This document shows, in pieces, positions 1-7,640 of a DNA stretch of 64,000 bases; position 1 is the first letter of the stretch, and each line of letters opens with the position of its first letter. The DNA is taken from contig NZ_JBFABG010000002.1 in assembly GCF_040640215.1 (NCBI RefSeq), forward strand, positions 620,001-684,000, in the 5' to 3' direction. A program made the translations under genes and the position numbers. The notes under the pieces are model-generated. The model searched no databases and was not told the origin of the DNA. It saw only the letters and a list, made by a program, of their open reading frames with translations. The stretch is from Actinosynnema sp040640215. GTDB taxonomy: Bacteria > Actinomycetota > Actinomycetes > Mycobacteriales > Pseudonocardiaceae.

Positions 1-184
1 GGCGATCAGCCTGCGCGTCCCCCTGGCCCTGCTGGGGTTCCTGGCGCTGCCGCTGGTGGCGCTGGGCGCGATCCGGGTGCTCAGGGGCAGGAAGGGCCGC
101 GACCTGATCCCGGTGCTCCAGCACACGGGCCTGGCGATGCTGCTGTGGGCGATGGCCACCACCGCGACCCTCTGGCTCGCCTGA
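1..184 (+). CDS. menA: MenA, 1,4-dihydroxy-2-naphthoate polyprenyltransferase (C-terminal end only)
   Basis: Only the last 60 codons are in the window, read in the frame starting at base 2 and ending with TGA at 182-184. They encode two hydrophobic segments separated by a basic stretch and GRDLIPVLQHTG, which resembles the end of UbiA-family MenA proteins. MenA prenylates 1,4-dihydroxy-2-naphthoate in the membrane during menaquinone synthesis. The call also rests on context: menA lies beside the cytochrome c maturation cluster in mycobacteria (Rv0534c near Rv0526-0529). A different polytopic membrane protein cannot be excluded from 60 residues. Confidence 0.65.
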   Translation, partial: AISLRVPLALLGFLALPLVALGAIRVLRGRKGRDLIPVLQHTGLAMLLWAMATTATLWLA

Positions 185-342
185 TCAAAGACCCGAGGGC
201 CGGGAACGACCGCAGGCTGACGCAGGCGTCCCCGGTCGCGCGGTGATCTTCCCACGTCGTGCCGCGCACCGCAGGAGGTGACCGGGGCGGGCAGGTAGCC
301 GGAGCGGGTCCTCGAATCGGGCCGGGTGGCGGCGCGGGAGCG

Positions 343-738
343 CTACCAGGCGTCTTCGGTGAAGCTCATCGGCTCGTCGTCGTCGCGCTTCGGCTTGGGC
401 GGCGCGACGCGGGGCTCCTCGCCCCGGCACAGGGCGGCCAGTCGGTCGCGGTCCTTCTCGAACGCCGCCCGCACGCCCCGGTCGTCGGCCGCTTCGCCCA
501 GCAGCACCTGACGCCAGCTCAGGTAGCCGGCGGCGATCCTCCGCTGCAACGCCCGGAGCTCGGGGGACGCCTCGCCCGACTTCGCGAACCGCATCACCCG
601 GCGGACGTCCTCCGCCGAGGGTTCACGGGCCGGGTGGCGGAGCTTCGCCGCGTCGCGCACGGCCTGGTCGGCGGCTGCCACGGACTTGGCCAGCACGTCC
701 TCGGCGGTCACCACCTCCGCGGTCCGCCAGATGCCCAC
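343..738 (-). CDS. Uncharacterised actinobacterial protein, 131 aa
   Basis: No family recognised. The GTG at 738 is chosen because GGAAGGGG lies five bases upstream; an in-frame GTG at 783 would add 15 residues without such a site. The product is soluble, largely helical and charged, with no signal peptide or membrane segment, and ends in an acidic tail (DDDEPMSFTEDAW) after a Pro/Lys stretch. It is convergent with menA and follows the Cds1-like gene on the same strand after a 76-base gap. The third-position GC bias is that of a real gene. Confidence 0.7.
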   Translation of the reverse strand: MGIWRTAEVVTAEDVLAKSVAAADQAVRDAAKLRHPAREPSAEDVRRVMRFAKSGEASPELRALQRRIAAGYLSWRQVLLGEAADDRGVRAAFEKDRDRLAALCRGEEPRVAPPKPKRDDDEPMSFTEDAW

Positions 739-814
739 GGCTACCCCTTCCGACTGGCCGATCCACGCTGCGACGCAGCACACCCCGCCCGCGTTCCCAC
801 CGGGTCCGAGATTG

Positions 815-1906
815 TTACGACCAGGTCCCCGCCGCGTGGAACCCGGCCAGCGTCGCGAGGTGCGGGGAGAGGTCCATGCCCTGGTCGGCCACCCACTCGT
901 CGTCGTAGTAGGTGTTCGCGTAGCGCTCGCCGCCGTCGCACAGCAGGGTCACGACGCTGCCCCGCACCCGGGACGCCCGCATCTCCGCGATCAACTGGAA
1001 CGCGCCCCACAGGTTCGTCCCGGTGGAGCCGCCGACCCGGCGGCCGAGCACCTCCTCCACGTGCCGGATGGTCGCGATGGACGCCGCGTCCGGCACCTTG
1101 ATCATCCGGTCGATGACGTGGCCGACGAACGACGGTTCGACGCGCGGCCGGCCGATGCCCTCGATCCGCGAGCCCCGGGTGCCGACCAGGCCGGGATCGC
1201 CGTTCCGCCACGCGTCGAAGAACACCGAGTGCTCCGGGTCGACGACCGCCAGCCGCGACCGGAGCTTCCGGTAGTGGATGAAGCGGCCGATGGTGGCGCT
1301 GGTGCCGCCGGTGCCCGCGCCGACCACGACCCACGCGGGTACCGGCGCGGCCTCCAGGGACATCTGCTGGAACACCGATTCGGCGATGTTGTTGTTGCCG
1401 CGCCAGTCGGTGGCGCGCTCGGCGTGGGTGAACTGGTCCATGAAGTGGCCGTCGAGGTCGGCGGCCAGCCTGCGGGACTCGTCGTAGATCGCGCCGGGCT
1501 CGTCCACGAAGTGGCACCGGCCGCCCTGGCGCTCGATCAGCGCGACCTTCTCCCCGCTGGTCGAGCGGGGCATCACGGCGATGAACGGCAGGCCGAGCAG
1601 GCGGGCGAAGTACGCCTCGGACACGGCCGTGGAGCCGGAGGACGCCTCGATCACGGGTGTGCCGCCGACCACCCAGCCGTTGCAGATGGCGTACAGGAAC
1701 AGCGATCGGGCCAGGCGGTGCTTGAGCGAGCCGGTGGGGTGGGTCGACTCGTCCTTGAGGTAGAGGTCGATCCCCCACTCCAGGGGGAGCGGGAAGTGCA
1801 GCAGGTGCGTGTCGGCGCTGCGGTTGGCGTCCGCCTCGATGATCGAGACGGCCTCGCACACCCATTCCCTGGTGCGGGAGCTACATCGGTCTACCGAAAT
1901 GGTCAC
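815..1906 (-). CDS. cds1: PLP-dependent cysteine synthase-family protein, Cds1-like L-cysteine desulfhydrase
   Basis: A fold-type II PLP enzyme of 363 residues. The Schiff-base lysine lies in GSLKHRLAR (about K62), the substrate loop is SSGSTAVSEAYF and the phosphate-binding loop is GAGTGGTSA. It closely resembles M. tuberculosis Rv3684 (Cds1), which breaks cysteine down to H2S, pyruvate and ammonia; that specificity is inferred by similarity. The reading frame opens at a GTG at 1939, but I place the start at the GTG at 1906, because a TATCGT -10 box ends exactly six bases before it (leaderless initiation) and the N-terminus then matches the family. Its promoter overlaps that of the divergent ADP-ribosylglycohydrolase gene. 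Confidence 0.85.
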   Translation of the reverse strand: MTISVDRCSSRTREWVCEAVSIIEADANRSADTHLLHFPLPLEWGIDLYLKDESTHPTGSLKHRLARSLFLYAICNGWVVGGTPVIEASSGSTAVSEAYFARLLGLPFIAVMPRSTSGEKVALIERQGGRCHFVDEPGAIYDESRRLAADLDGHFMDQFTHAERATDWRGNNNIAESVFQQMSLEAAPVPAWVVVGAGTGGTSATIGRFIHYRKLRSRLAVVDPEHSVFFDAWRNGDPGLVGTRGSRIEGIGRPRVEPSFVGHVIDRMIKVPDAASIATIRHVEEVLGRRVGGSTGTNLWGAFQLIAEMRASRVRGSVVTLLCDGGERYANTYYDDEWVADQGMDLSPHLATLAGFHAAGTWS

Positions 1907-1912
1907 GCCGGC

Positions 1913-1922
1913 ACGATAACTT
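1913..1922. promoter_or_regulatory. Overlapping divergent -10 boxes for two leaderless genes
   Basis: On the minus strand TATCGT (1918-1913) lies six bases before the GTG at 1906. On the plus strand TAACTT (1917-1922) lies seven bases before the GTG at 1930. The boxes share two bases, so polymerase probably cannot occupy both at once. No convincing -35 boxes were found. Confidence 0.55.
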
Positions 1923-1929
1923 CTGTGAC

Positions 1930-2934
1930 GTGACCTCACGTGGGAGCACTTCAGCTCGGGACGCCCTGCGGACCTGCCTGCTGGCGGGCGCGGTCGGCGA
2001 CGCCCTCGGCGGGTCGGTCGAGTTCGACCGCATCGACCGCATCCGGAGCCGCTTCGGCCCGTCCGGCCTGACCGACTACGCGCCCGCCTACGGCCGGCTC
2101 GGCGCGATCACCGACGACACCCAGATGACCCTGTTCACGCTGGAAGGGCTGGTCCTGGCGCGCCGCCGGGGCAGCGACCCGGTGCACGAGGTGCGGGCGG
2201 CCTACGGCCGCTGGCTGCGCACCCAGGGCGGGCCCGAGGTGCCGGCGGACGGGTGGCTGCTCGACGTGCCGGAGCTGCACCAGCTCCGCGCGCCCGGCAC
2301 CACGTGCCTGACGGCGTTGCGCTCGGGCCGGCCGGGCACGGTCGAGTCGCCGATCAACGACTCGAAGGGCTGCGGCGCGGTGATGCGCGCCGCGCCGGCG
2401 GCGCTCTGGTCGGACCGGCCGGACGAGGTCTTCGCGCTGGCCTCGGCGACCGGCGCGCTCACCCACGGCCACCCGAGCGGCTACCTGTCGGCGGGCGTGC
2501 TGGCGGTGCTGGTGCAGCAGTTGTGGCGGGGCCTGGACCTGCCCGGCGCGATCGGCGTGGCGCGCGACGAGCTCCGGCGCTGGGACGGTCACGAGGAGCA
2601 ATCGGTGCTGCTCGACCTGGCCGTGGAGATGGGCGCGCGGGGCGAACGGCCGACGCCCGAGGTGATCGAGGCGGCGCTGGGCGGCGGCTGGGTCGGCGAG
2701 GAGGCGCTGGCGATCGCGGTGCTGACCGCCCTCGCGGCCGAGAGCCTGGCGGACGGGCTGCTGCTGGCCGTGAACCACTCCGGGGACAGCGATTCGACCG
2801 GCGCGCTGTGCGGGAACCTGCTGGGCGCGCGGGACGGCGGGGAGGCGCTGCCCGGCCACTGGGTCGACGCACTGGAGCTGGCCGACGTGATCGGGCGGCT
2901 GGCCGACGAGGCCGCCGAGGTGTTCGCGGGCTGA
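1930..2934 (+). CDS. ADP-ribosylglycohydrolase family protein
   Basis: 334 residues of the all-helical DraG/ARH3 fold, expected to use two metal ions. The signature pieces are at the right distances: GAVGDALGG near residue 20, TDDTQM at 61-66 and HSGDSDSTGALCGN near the C-terminus, whose aspartates coordinate Mg2+ in the family. Members remove ADP-ribose from proteins, nucleic acids or small molecules; the substrate here cannot be told. The GTG start at 1930 fits a leaderless promoter (TAACTT seven bases upstream). No ADP-ribosyltransferase gene is seen beside it, unlike DraT/DraG pairs. Confidence 0.9.
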   Translation: MTSRGSTSARDALRTCLLAGAVGDALGGSVEFDRIDRIRSRFGPSGLTDYAPAYGRLGAITDDTQMTLFTLEGLVLARRRGSDPVHEVRAAYGRWLRTQGGPEVPADGWLLDVPELHQLRAPGTTCLTALRSGRPGTVESPINDSKGCGAVMRAAPAALWSDRPDEVFALASATGALTHGHPSGYLSAGVLAVLVQQLWRGLDLPGAIGVARDELRRWDGHEEQSVLLDLAVEMGARGERPTPEVIEAALGGGWVGEEALAIAVLTALAAESLADGLLLAVNHSGDSDSTGALCGNLLGARDGGEALPGHWVDALELADVIGRLADEAAEVFAG

Positions 2935-2945
2935 TCCTGGTCGAC

Positions 2946-2962
2946 CGGGGTGGCCGACCCCG
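2946..2962 (+). terminator. Short hairpin after the ADP-ribosylglycohydrolase gene
   Basis: CGGGGT and ACCCCG form a 6-bp stem with a 5-base loop, 12 bases after the stop. No T-run follows. It directly abuts the -35 box of the next gene. Confidence 0.45.
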
Positions 2963-2991
2963 TGGACAGGCTTAATCTACATAGGTAGTAT
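2963..2991 (+). promoter_or_regulatory. Promoter and probable autorepressor site of the PadR gene
   Basis: TGGACA (2963-2968), a 17-base spacer and TAGTAT (2986-2991) form a near-consensus housekeeping promoter. The GTG start at 2999 comes seven bases after the -10 box, so the mRNA is probably leaderless. An inverted repeat CTAC-ATAG-GTAG (2977-2988) overlaps the -10 box, where PadR proteins typically bind to repress their own genes. No other site in this spacer looks like an operator. Confidence 0.6.
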
Positions 2992-2998
2992 TAGCGTC

Positions 2999-3343
2999 GT
3001 GGAGCCGCTGGAACGCATCGGCAAGGCCACGGTCGACGTGCTGGGAGTGCTGCTCGACGCCGACCGGCCGCGCTGGGGCCTGGAGATCATCACCCTGACC
3101 GGACGCCCGTCCGGCAGCGTCTACCCGCTGCTGGACCGGCTGGAGCGGGCGGGCTGGGTCACGTCCCACTGGGACGACGACGCCGAACGGCGCGGACCCC
3201 GCCGCCGGATGTACGTGCTCACCCCCGACGGAGCCAAAGAGGCGGTAAAGGTGTGCGCTCGCCAGACCCACCCCGGCCAGACCCGGGCCGGCCAGATCGC
3301 GGCCCGCGCGCCGCGCCCGGGGCGACCGCGGGTGGCGGGATGA
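2999..3343 (+). CDS. PadR-family transcriptional regulator
   Basis: 114 residues. Residues 1-85 form the winged helix of PadR: ILG-type first helix, recognition region RPSGSVYPLLDRLERAGWV and wing RRRMYVLTPDGA. The C-terminal dimerisation helix is short and becomes a basic Pro/Arg tail, so it is a minimal PadR. These regulators usually repress a neighbouring membrane protein or efflux gene in response to a small molecule. Here the partner is the small membrane protein whose ATG overlaps this stop (ATGA). GTG start chosen from the leaderless promoter. Confidence 0.9.
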   Translation: MEPLERIGKATVDVLGVLLDADRPRWGLEIITLTGRPSGSVYPLLDRLERAGWVTSHWDDDAERRGPRRRMYVLTPDGAKEAVKVCARQTHPGQTRAGQIAARAPRPGRPRVAG

Positions 3344-3639
3344 CGGGCCTCGCCCTCGTCCTCGTCACGTGGGCCGCGGCGCTGCTGCGGCCGGGCGACC
3401 GCGACCGCTACCGCGAGCAGTGGCGCGCCGACGTGCTCGGGGCGCGCGACCTGGGACTTTCCCCGTCGGGCGTCGCGTTCGGCGCGCTGCGCGTGGCGCA
3501 CGCCCGGCGAGGACCGGTGGTGATCCCCGTCCGCGTGCTGGCCCTGGCCCTGCGCCTGCGCGAGAGCCGGCACCTCGGCGCGGTGCTCGTGGTGCTGCTG
3601 CTGGCGAACCTCGGCGGCGGAATCCTGCTGGTCGTCTGA
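3340..3639 (+). CDS. Small membrane-associated protein in the padR operon, 99 aa
   Basis: The ATG at 3340 overlaps the padR stop by four bases, implying translational coupling. It has a hydrophobic N-terminus (about residues 1-17), an amphipathic middle with LLRPGDRDRYREQWRADV, and a hydrophobic C-terminal helix (about 78-98) ending in LGGGILLVV. The RYREQW motif resembles that of PadR-linked actinobacterial membrane proteins. It is probably the main target of the upstream PadR; function unknown. It ends five bases from a convergent gene. Confidence 0.8.
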   Translation: MTGLALVLVTWAAALLRPGDRDRYREQWRADVLGARDLGLSPSGVAFGALRVAHARRGPVVIPVRVLALALRLRESRHLGAVLVVLLLANLGGGILLVV

Positions 3640-3644
3640 GCGGC

Positions 3645-3902
3645 TCAGCCGGCTTCGCCGCGCAACTGCGAGCGCAGCTTCTCGCGCTCGACCCGGCGCG
3701 CGGCCTGCTTCTCCTCCAGGCCCCGCGCCACCCGCGTCCGCAGCCCGCGGAACACGAACAGCGACAGCGGCAGCGCGACGACCACGCCGACCGCCAGGGC
3801 GACCAGCAGGGGCACGTTCAGCAGCACGAGCGCCGCGGTGACCACGGCGACCATGCCCAGACGCGCGCTCACGTACAGCGTCACATCACGACCCAGGTGC
3901 AC
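3645..3902 (-). CDS. DUF4229-type small membrane protein, 85 aa
   Basis: The GTG at 3902 opens HLGRDVTLYVSARLGM, followed by two transmembrane helices (about 11-30 and 35-55) and a basic, helical cytoplasmic tail (EEKQAARRVEREKLRSQL). This two-helix plus coiled tail layout is that of actinobacterial DUF4229 proteins; function unknown. It lies 11 bases after the stop of the Lrp regulator on the same strand, so the two are probably co-transcribed. Confidence 0.75.
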   Translation of the reverse strand: MHLGRDVTLYVSARLGMVAVVTAALVLLNVPLLVALAVGVVVALPLSLFVFRGLRTRVARGLEEKQAARRVEREKLRSQLRGEAG

Positions 3903-3913
3903 GGTTACCCAGG

Positions 3914-4381
3914 CTACGCGCCGCTCTCCGGTTCGCCCGCCGCGGTGTTCGGTCGTCCTTCGAAACGCGTGGACAGCACGACCGTGGTGCGGGTGCGGGC
4001 CACCCCGGGGATGCGCCGCAGCCTGCCCAGCGACCGCTCCAGGTCGTCCACCGTGGCCACCCGGACCTTGACGATGAACGACTCGTCGCCGGCCACCCGG
4101 TAGCAGGACTCGACCTCGATCAGCCCGCCCAGCGACAGGGCCAGCTCGTCGTCGTCGGCGGTGTCCGTGGGGTGGATGCTGACCAGCGCGGTCACCCCGA
4201 GACCGACCGCGCTCGGGTCGACCACGGCGTGGTAGCCGACGATGACGCCGGTGGCCTCCAGCTTGCCCACCCGCTCGTGCACGGCGGAGGCGGACAGCCC
4301 GACCTTGCGCCCCAGATCGGCGTAGGTGGCTCGGCCGTTCGCCCGCAGGGCGGCGATGATCTGGCGGTCCAGTGCGTCCAC
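3914..4381 (-). CDS. Lrp/AsnC-family transcriptional regulator
   Basis: 155 residues. The N-terminal HTH (DRQIIAALRANGRATYADLG, then VGLSASAVHERVGKLE) is followed by a RAM/ligand domain starting about residue 65 and containing GDESFIVKVRVATVDDLE. These proteins form octamers and respond to amino acids; the ligand is not predictable here. The GTG start sits six bases after a TAGGCT box (4393-4388), so it is probably leaderless. It is transcribed away from bldC, with 149 bases between the starts. Confidence 0.9.
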   Translation of the reverse strand: MDALDRQIIAALRANGRATYADLGRKVGLSASAVHERVGKLEATGVIVGYHAVVDPSAVGLGVTALVSIHPTDTADDDELALSLGGLIEVESCYRVAGDESFIVKVRVATVDDLERSLGRLRRIPGVARTRTTVVLSTRFEGRPNTAAGEPESGA

Positions 4382-4387
4382 CGGCCC

Positions 4388-4393
4388 AGCCTA
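4388..4393 (-). promoter_or_regulatory. -10 box of the leaderless Lrp gene
   Basis: TAGGCT on the minus strand ends six bases before the GTG at 4381. Together with the absence of a Shine-Dalgarno sequence it fixes the start. Confidence 0.5.
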
Positions 4394-4530
4394 GGGCCAC
4401 CCCCCGCGATGTCCGAACCGCCCACTTCGTCCCTTACTACCTCTTTACCATCACCCAAGCGTTCGAGTACCCGAAGGTCGGGATGCCACGATGCGTCCGG
4501 TACGTCTGTTCGGCATCGGGGAGGAAGACC

Positions 4531-4749
4531 GTGACCGTGACGCAGGGACACCAGGGGGAACGGCTGCTCACACCGGGCGAAGTGGCCAATCTCTTCCGCG
4601 TCGACCCCAAGACCGTGACCCGCTGGGCCACGGCGGGGCGCATCGGCTCGATCCGGACTCCGGGCGGTCACCGCCGCTTCCGGGAGTCCGAGGTCCAGGC
4701 CCTGCTCTCCCAGTTGACCACCGAAGCGACCGAGCCGGTGCGGCACTGA
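4531..4749 (+). CDS. bldC: BldC, small MerR-like developmental DNA-binding protein
   Basis: 72 residues, nearly all of it a winged helix-turn-helix: LLTPGEVANLFRVDPKTVTRW followed by IRTPGGHRRFRESEVQALL. This is the near-invariant core of BldC, which binds head-to-tail on direct repeats and holds Streptomyces in vegetative growth. The GTG at 4531 is chosen because GGGGAGGA ends six bases upstream; an in-frame GTG lies at 4537. The long open frame upstream (from 4372) lacks homology. BldC is conserved in actinomycetes that do not sporulate, so development is only a suggested role here. Confidence 0.93.
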   Translation: MTVTQGHQGERLLTPGEVANLFRVDPKTVTRWATAGRIGSIRTPGGHRRFRESEVQALLSQLTTEATEPVRH

Positions 4750-4801
4750 CCCCGCCCACCCCGACGACACGGGTAACCTCGTGGCGAAGGAGGTGGCGAC
4801 C

Positions 4802-4978
4802 ATGCTCTACGTGCTCGCACTGGTCGGAGCGCTCACGATCACGGTACTGCTGTGGCACGCGTTCGGGCCGAACCGGGTCGGTACCGCCCCCAGCCGCCGC
4901 GTCATCGCGCCGGACGACGATCCCGAGTTCCTGCGCAAGCTGGGCGAACAGGGCAAGAAGCGTCCCGACGAAGAGTGA
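4802..4978 (+). CDS. Small single-pass membrane protein, 58 aa
   Basis: ATG at 4802 preceded by AAGGAGG nine bases upstream. One N-terminal transmembrane helix (about residues 3-20), then a short hydrophilic tail containing RVIAPDDDPEFLRKLGEQ and ending in charged residues. It lies 52 bases after bldC and is probably co-transcribed. This small protein accompanies bldC in many actinomycetes as far as I recall; function unknown. Confidence 0.75.
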   Translation: MLYVLALVGALTITVLLWHAFGPNRVGTAPSRRVIAPDDDPEFLRKLGEQGKKRPDEE

Positions 4979-4993
4979 CGGACGCGGTGCCGG

Positions 4994-5013
4994 GGGGCCT
5001 CCGTCGAGGCCCC
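4994..5013 (+). terminator. Hairpin terminator after the bldC operon
   Basis: GGGGCCTC and GAGGCCCC pair perfectly across a CGTC tetraloop, 15 bases after the stop at 4978 and between convergent genes. Confidence 0.65.
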
Positions 5014-5040
5014 TCGTCTCGTCGGCGCGGGTGAAAGCGC

Positions 5041-6576
5041 TCAGGTCACCTTGTTCGGGAAGTCGTCGGCCACCGTCGCGGCCAGCTCCAGCAGCGCCAG
5101 GCGGGTCTCCGGGCCGAGCTTGTCGAGCTCGATCTCGGCACCCTCTTCCAGGTGCGCGTCGAACGGGATGCGCACGACCGCGCGGCAGCGCTGGGAGAAG
5201 TGCGCGGCCAGCTTGTCCAGGTCGACCTTGCCCGAACCGGGCCGCACCGAGTTGATCACGGCCACCGACTTGGCCACCAGGTCGCGGTAGCCGTGCGCCT
5301 CCAGCCAGTCCAGGGTGGCCGCCGAGGTCTGCGCGCCGTCCACCGAGCCGGAGGACACCAGCACCAGCGAGTCGGCCTGGTCGAGCACGCCCTTCATCGC
5401 GGAGTGCATCAGACCGGTGCCGCAGTCGGTGAGCACGATGTTGTAGAAGAGCTCCAGCAGCGAGACCGTGCGCAGGTAGTCCTGGTCGCTGAACGCCTCG
5501 GACACCGCCGGGTCCTGCTCGGAGGCGAGGATCTCCAGCCGGCTGGGCGACTGCGAGGTGTACGCGCGGACGTCGCTGTACTTGGTGATCCGCGAGGCGT
5601 CCCGCAGCAGGTGCCGCACGGTGGCCGTGGTCTCGCGCGGGACCTTCAGCGCGAGCGTGCCCCGGTCGGGGTTGGCGTCCACCGCGATCACCCGGTCGCC
5701 GCGCAGCGACGAGAACGTCGAGCCCAGGGTGGTGGTCGTGGTGGTCTTGCCGACACCGCCCTTCAGGCTCAGCATCGCGATCTTGTAGCACCCGCGCAGC
5801 GGCTGGTTGATCCGCCCGATCAGCTCGCGCCGCCGCACGTCCGCCGGGCTCTCGCCGAGGTTGACCAGACCGCCGGTCACCGCGTGCACGGTCTTGCGCC
5901 AGCCGGACTGCGGCGGGCGCTTCGCGCGCTTGATCAACTGCTGCGACGACATGTCGTGCGCGGTCGCGGGCGGCGGCTGCTGGGGCTGGATGCTCTGCGG
6001 GAAGTTGTTCGGGAACGAGCCCTGGAACTGCGGCTGCTGCGCGTTCGGGTCGAACTGGTGCGGCCCGCTCTGGCCGGCCACCGGGTACGCGCCGCTCTGG
6101 TGCGGTCCCTGCTGGTACTGCCCGCCGACCGGGTAGGGCCCCGACTGGCCCGGCACCGGGTACGGGCCGGACTGGCCGGGCACCGGGTAGGGCCCCGACT
6201 GGCCGCCGACCTGGTAGGCACCGGACTGGTGCGGGCCCGGCTGGCCGGGGACCGGGTAGGGACCGGACTGGCCGGCCACCGGGTACGGACCCGACTGGCC
6301 CGGGACCGGGTACGGCCCGCTCTGGCCGGGCACCGGGTGCGGGCCCTGCTGCGGGCCCTGCGCCGGGAAACCACCGGACGGCGGACCGGTCACCGCGCCG
6401 GAGGGCGGACCGGCCACCGCTCCCGACGCGGTCGGGTCGAAGTTGAGCGTGGCGGGTTCGACGTAGTGGGATTCCGCCCCGGGCTCGACCGGGTGACCAC
6501 CCGACTGGCTCGGGTTGGGCTGCCCCTCCGAGGGCGGCTGCCACGACGATTCAGGGTTCTCGTAGCGACCGGTCAC
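5041..6576 (-). CDS. MinD/ParA-like ATPase with a Pro/Gln-rich repeat N-terminus
   Basis: 511 residues; the GTG at 6576 follows GGGAGGA. Residues 1-205 are low-complexity, including roughly ten copies of a G-P-Y-P-V-P-G-Q-S nonapeptide (about 78-174). A short basic linker (KRAKRPPQSGWRK) leads to the ATPase: deviant Walker A KGGVGKTT at 272-279, then VIAVDANPDRGTLA and later DCGTGLMHSAM. The architecture recalls actinobacterial EspI-type proteins (disordered Pro-rich head plus SIMIBI ATPase), often linked to type VII secretion or polar positioning, but no ESX gene is in the window. It follows ccsB on the same strand after about 100 bases. The partner protein is unknown. Confidence 0.85.
   Translation of the reverse strand: MTGRYENPESSWQPPSEGQPNPSQSGGHPVEPGAESHYVEPATLNFDPTASGAVAGPPSGAVTGPPSGGFPAQGPQQGPHPVPGQSGPYPVPGQSGPYPVAGQSGPYPVPGQPGPHQSGAYQVGGQSGPYPVPGQSGPYPVPGQSGPYPVGGQYQQGPHQSGAYPVAGQSGPHQFDPNAQQPQFQGSFPNNFPQSIQPQQPPPATAHDMSSQQLIKRAKRPPQSGWRKTVHAVTGGLVNLGESPADVRRRELIGRINQPLRGCYKIAMLSLKGGVGKTTTTTTLGSTFSSLRGDRVIAVDANPDRGTLALKVPRETTATVRHLLRDASRITKYSDVRAYTSQSPSRLEILASEQDPAVSEAFSDQDYLRTVSLLELFYNIVLTDCGTGLMHSAMKGVLDQADSLVLVSSGSVDGAQTSAATLDWLEAHGYRDLVAKSVAVINSVRPGSGKVDLDKLAAHFSQRCRAVVRIPFDAHLEEGAEIELDKLGPETRLALLELAATVADDFPNKVT
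6055..6345 (-). repeat. In-frame 27-bp repeats encoding a G-P-Y-P-V-P-G-Q-S nonapeptide
   Basis: Within the MinD-like gene, a 27-base unit recurs about ten times, with variants (PVAGQ, AYQVGGQ, PHQSGAYPV). All changes keep the frame. The Tyr-Pro-rich repeat predicts a disordered or polyproline-II segment. Confidence 0.8.
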
Positions 6577-6677
6577 CGCTGGGGTCCTCCCTGAGCAAGA
6601 GCGGATCGAGCACTCCCCGACCTCACGATTGCGACGGTAGTCGGGCCGCAGCGGTTCCACGACACTGGGTAGGGGGT

Positions 6678-7640
6678 CTAATCGACACCCGCGTAAGAGT
6701 GCAATCCGGTCGTGACCAGGTTGATGAAGAACAGGTTGAACACGGTGAGCGCGAAGCCCAGCGTGTTGATCCACGCGGCGGGACGGCCGCGCCACCCGGC
6801 CGTGGCACGGGCGTGCAGGTACGCGGCGTAGACCACCCACGCCACGAACGAGACCGTCTCCTTCGGGTCCCAGCCCCAGAACCGGCCCCACGCCGCCTCG
6901 GCCCAGATCGCGCCGCAGATGAGGCCCAGCGTGAACAGCGGGAACGCGAACACCGTGCTGCGGTAGGCCAGCCGGTCCAGCACGTCGGAGTCGGGCAGCT
7001 TGGCGAACCGCGCCCGGCCGGAGGACTTCAGCAGGTACAGCACGCTGGCCACGCCCGGCAGCAGGAACAGCCCGCTGGACACCGAGATCACCGAAACGTG
7101 TACGACCAGCCAGTACGACTGGAGCGCCGGCTGCACCGGCGCGGCCTCGGCGTAGAGGACGGTGCCGCCGAGGAACATCAGGACGGCGATCGGCGTCAGC
7201 ACGAACCCGCCGAGCTTGCGCACCGGGAACATCCGCACCAGGACCAGCCAGCCCACGACGGCCGCGAGCGTCAGCAGCGCCGTGTACTCGTACATGTTGC
7301 CCCACGGTGCGCGCGCGGTCGCCAGACCGCGCAGCACCAGCGAACCGCCGTGCAGCACCACGCCCAGCAGGGTCAGCGCGACGCCCATCCGCCCGAGCTT
7401 CTCGGCGCGCGGGCGCTCGGCGCGCACCACCAGGCCCGGCGTCCAGGTGCCGTCCTCGGCGGTGCCCGCGACCTGCGGGCCGGCACCGACGAGCTCGCGC
7501 TCCTTGGCCGCGCCGGACTTCGCGGTGTTCTTCGCGAAAGCCTGCTCGCACAGGTAGAACACGGCCGCGATCACGTAGACCGCCACGGCCGCGCCGTACG
7601 TCCAGTCGCTGAACGTGGCCAGCGTCGTGTTGACCGGCAT
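6678..7640 (-). CDS. ccsB: CcsB (CcsA in M. tuberculosis), System II cytochrome c synthase haem-handling subunit
   Basis: 320 residues with about eight transmembrane helices. It carries the tryptophan-rich WWD haem-binding motif (AAWGRFWGWDPKETVSF) and flanking histidines (for example in VVLHGGSL, VVHVSV and TTGLHSY). With ResB it exports haem and attaches it to CXXCH apocytochromes outside the membrane. A charged insertion at about residues 38-80 is typical of actinobacterial members. Its ATG follows the resB stop directly, so the pair is translationally linked, as in Rv0528-Rv0529. Confidence 0.95.
   Translation of the reverse strand: MPVNTTLATFSDWTYGAAVAVYVIAAVFYLCEQAFAKNTAKSGAAKERELVGAGPQVAGTAEDGTWTPGLVVRAERPRAEKLGRMGVALTLLGVVLHGGSLVLRGLATARAPWGNMYEYTALLTLAAVVGWLVLVRMFPVRKLGGFVLTPIAVLMFLGGTVLYAEAAPVQPALQSYWLVVHVSVISVSSGLFLLPGVASVLYLLKSSGRARFAKLPDSDVLDRLAYRSTVFAFPLFTLGLICGAIWAEAAWGRFWGWDPKETVSFVAWVVYAAYLHARATAGWRGRPAAWINTLGFALTVFNLFFINLVTTGLHSYAGVD

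Noticed and set aside
4372..4530. N-terminal extension of BldC from an upstream start
   Set aside because: The extra 53 residues lack homology and GGGGAGGA sits properly before the GTG at 4531, giving the normal BldC length.
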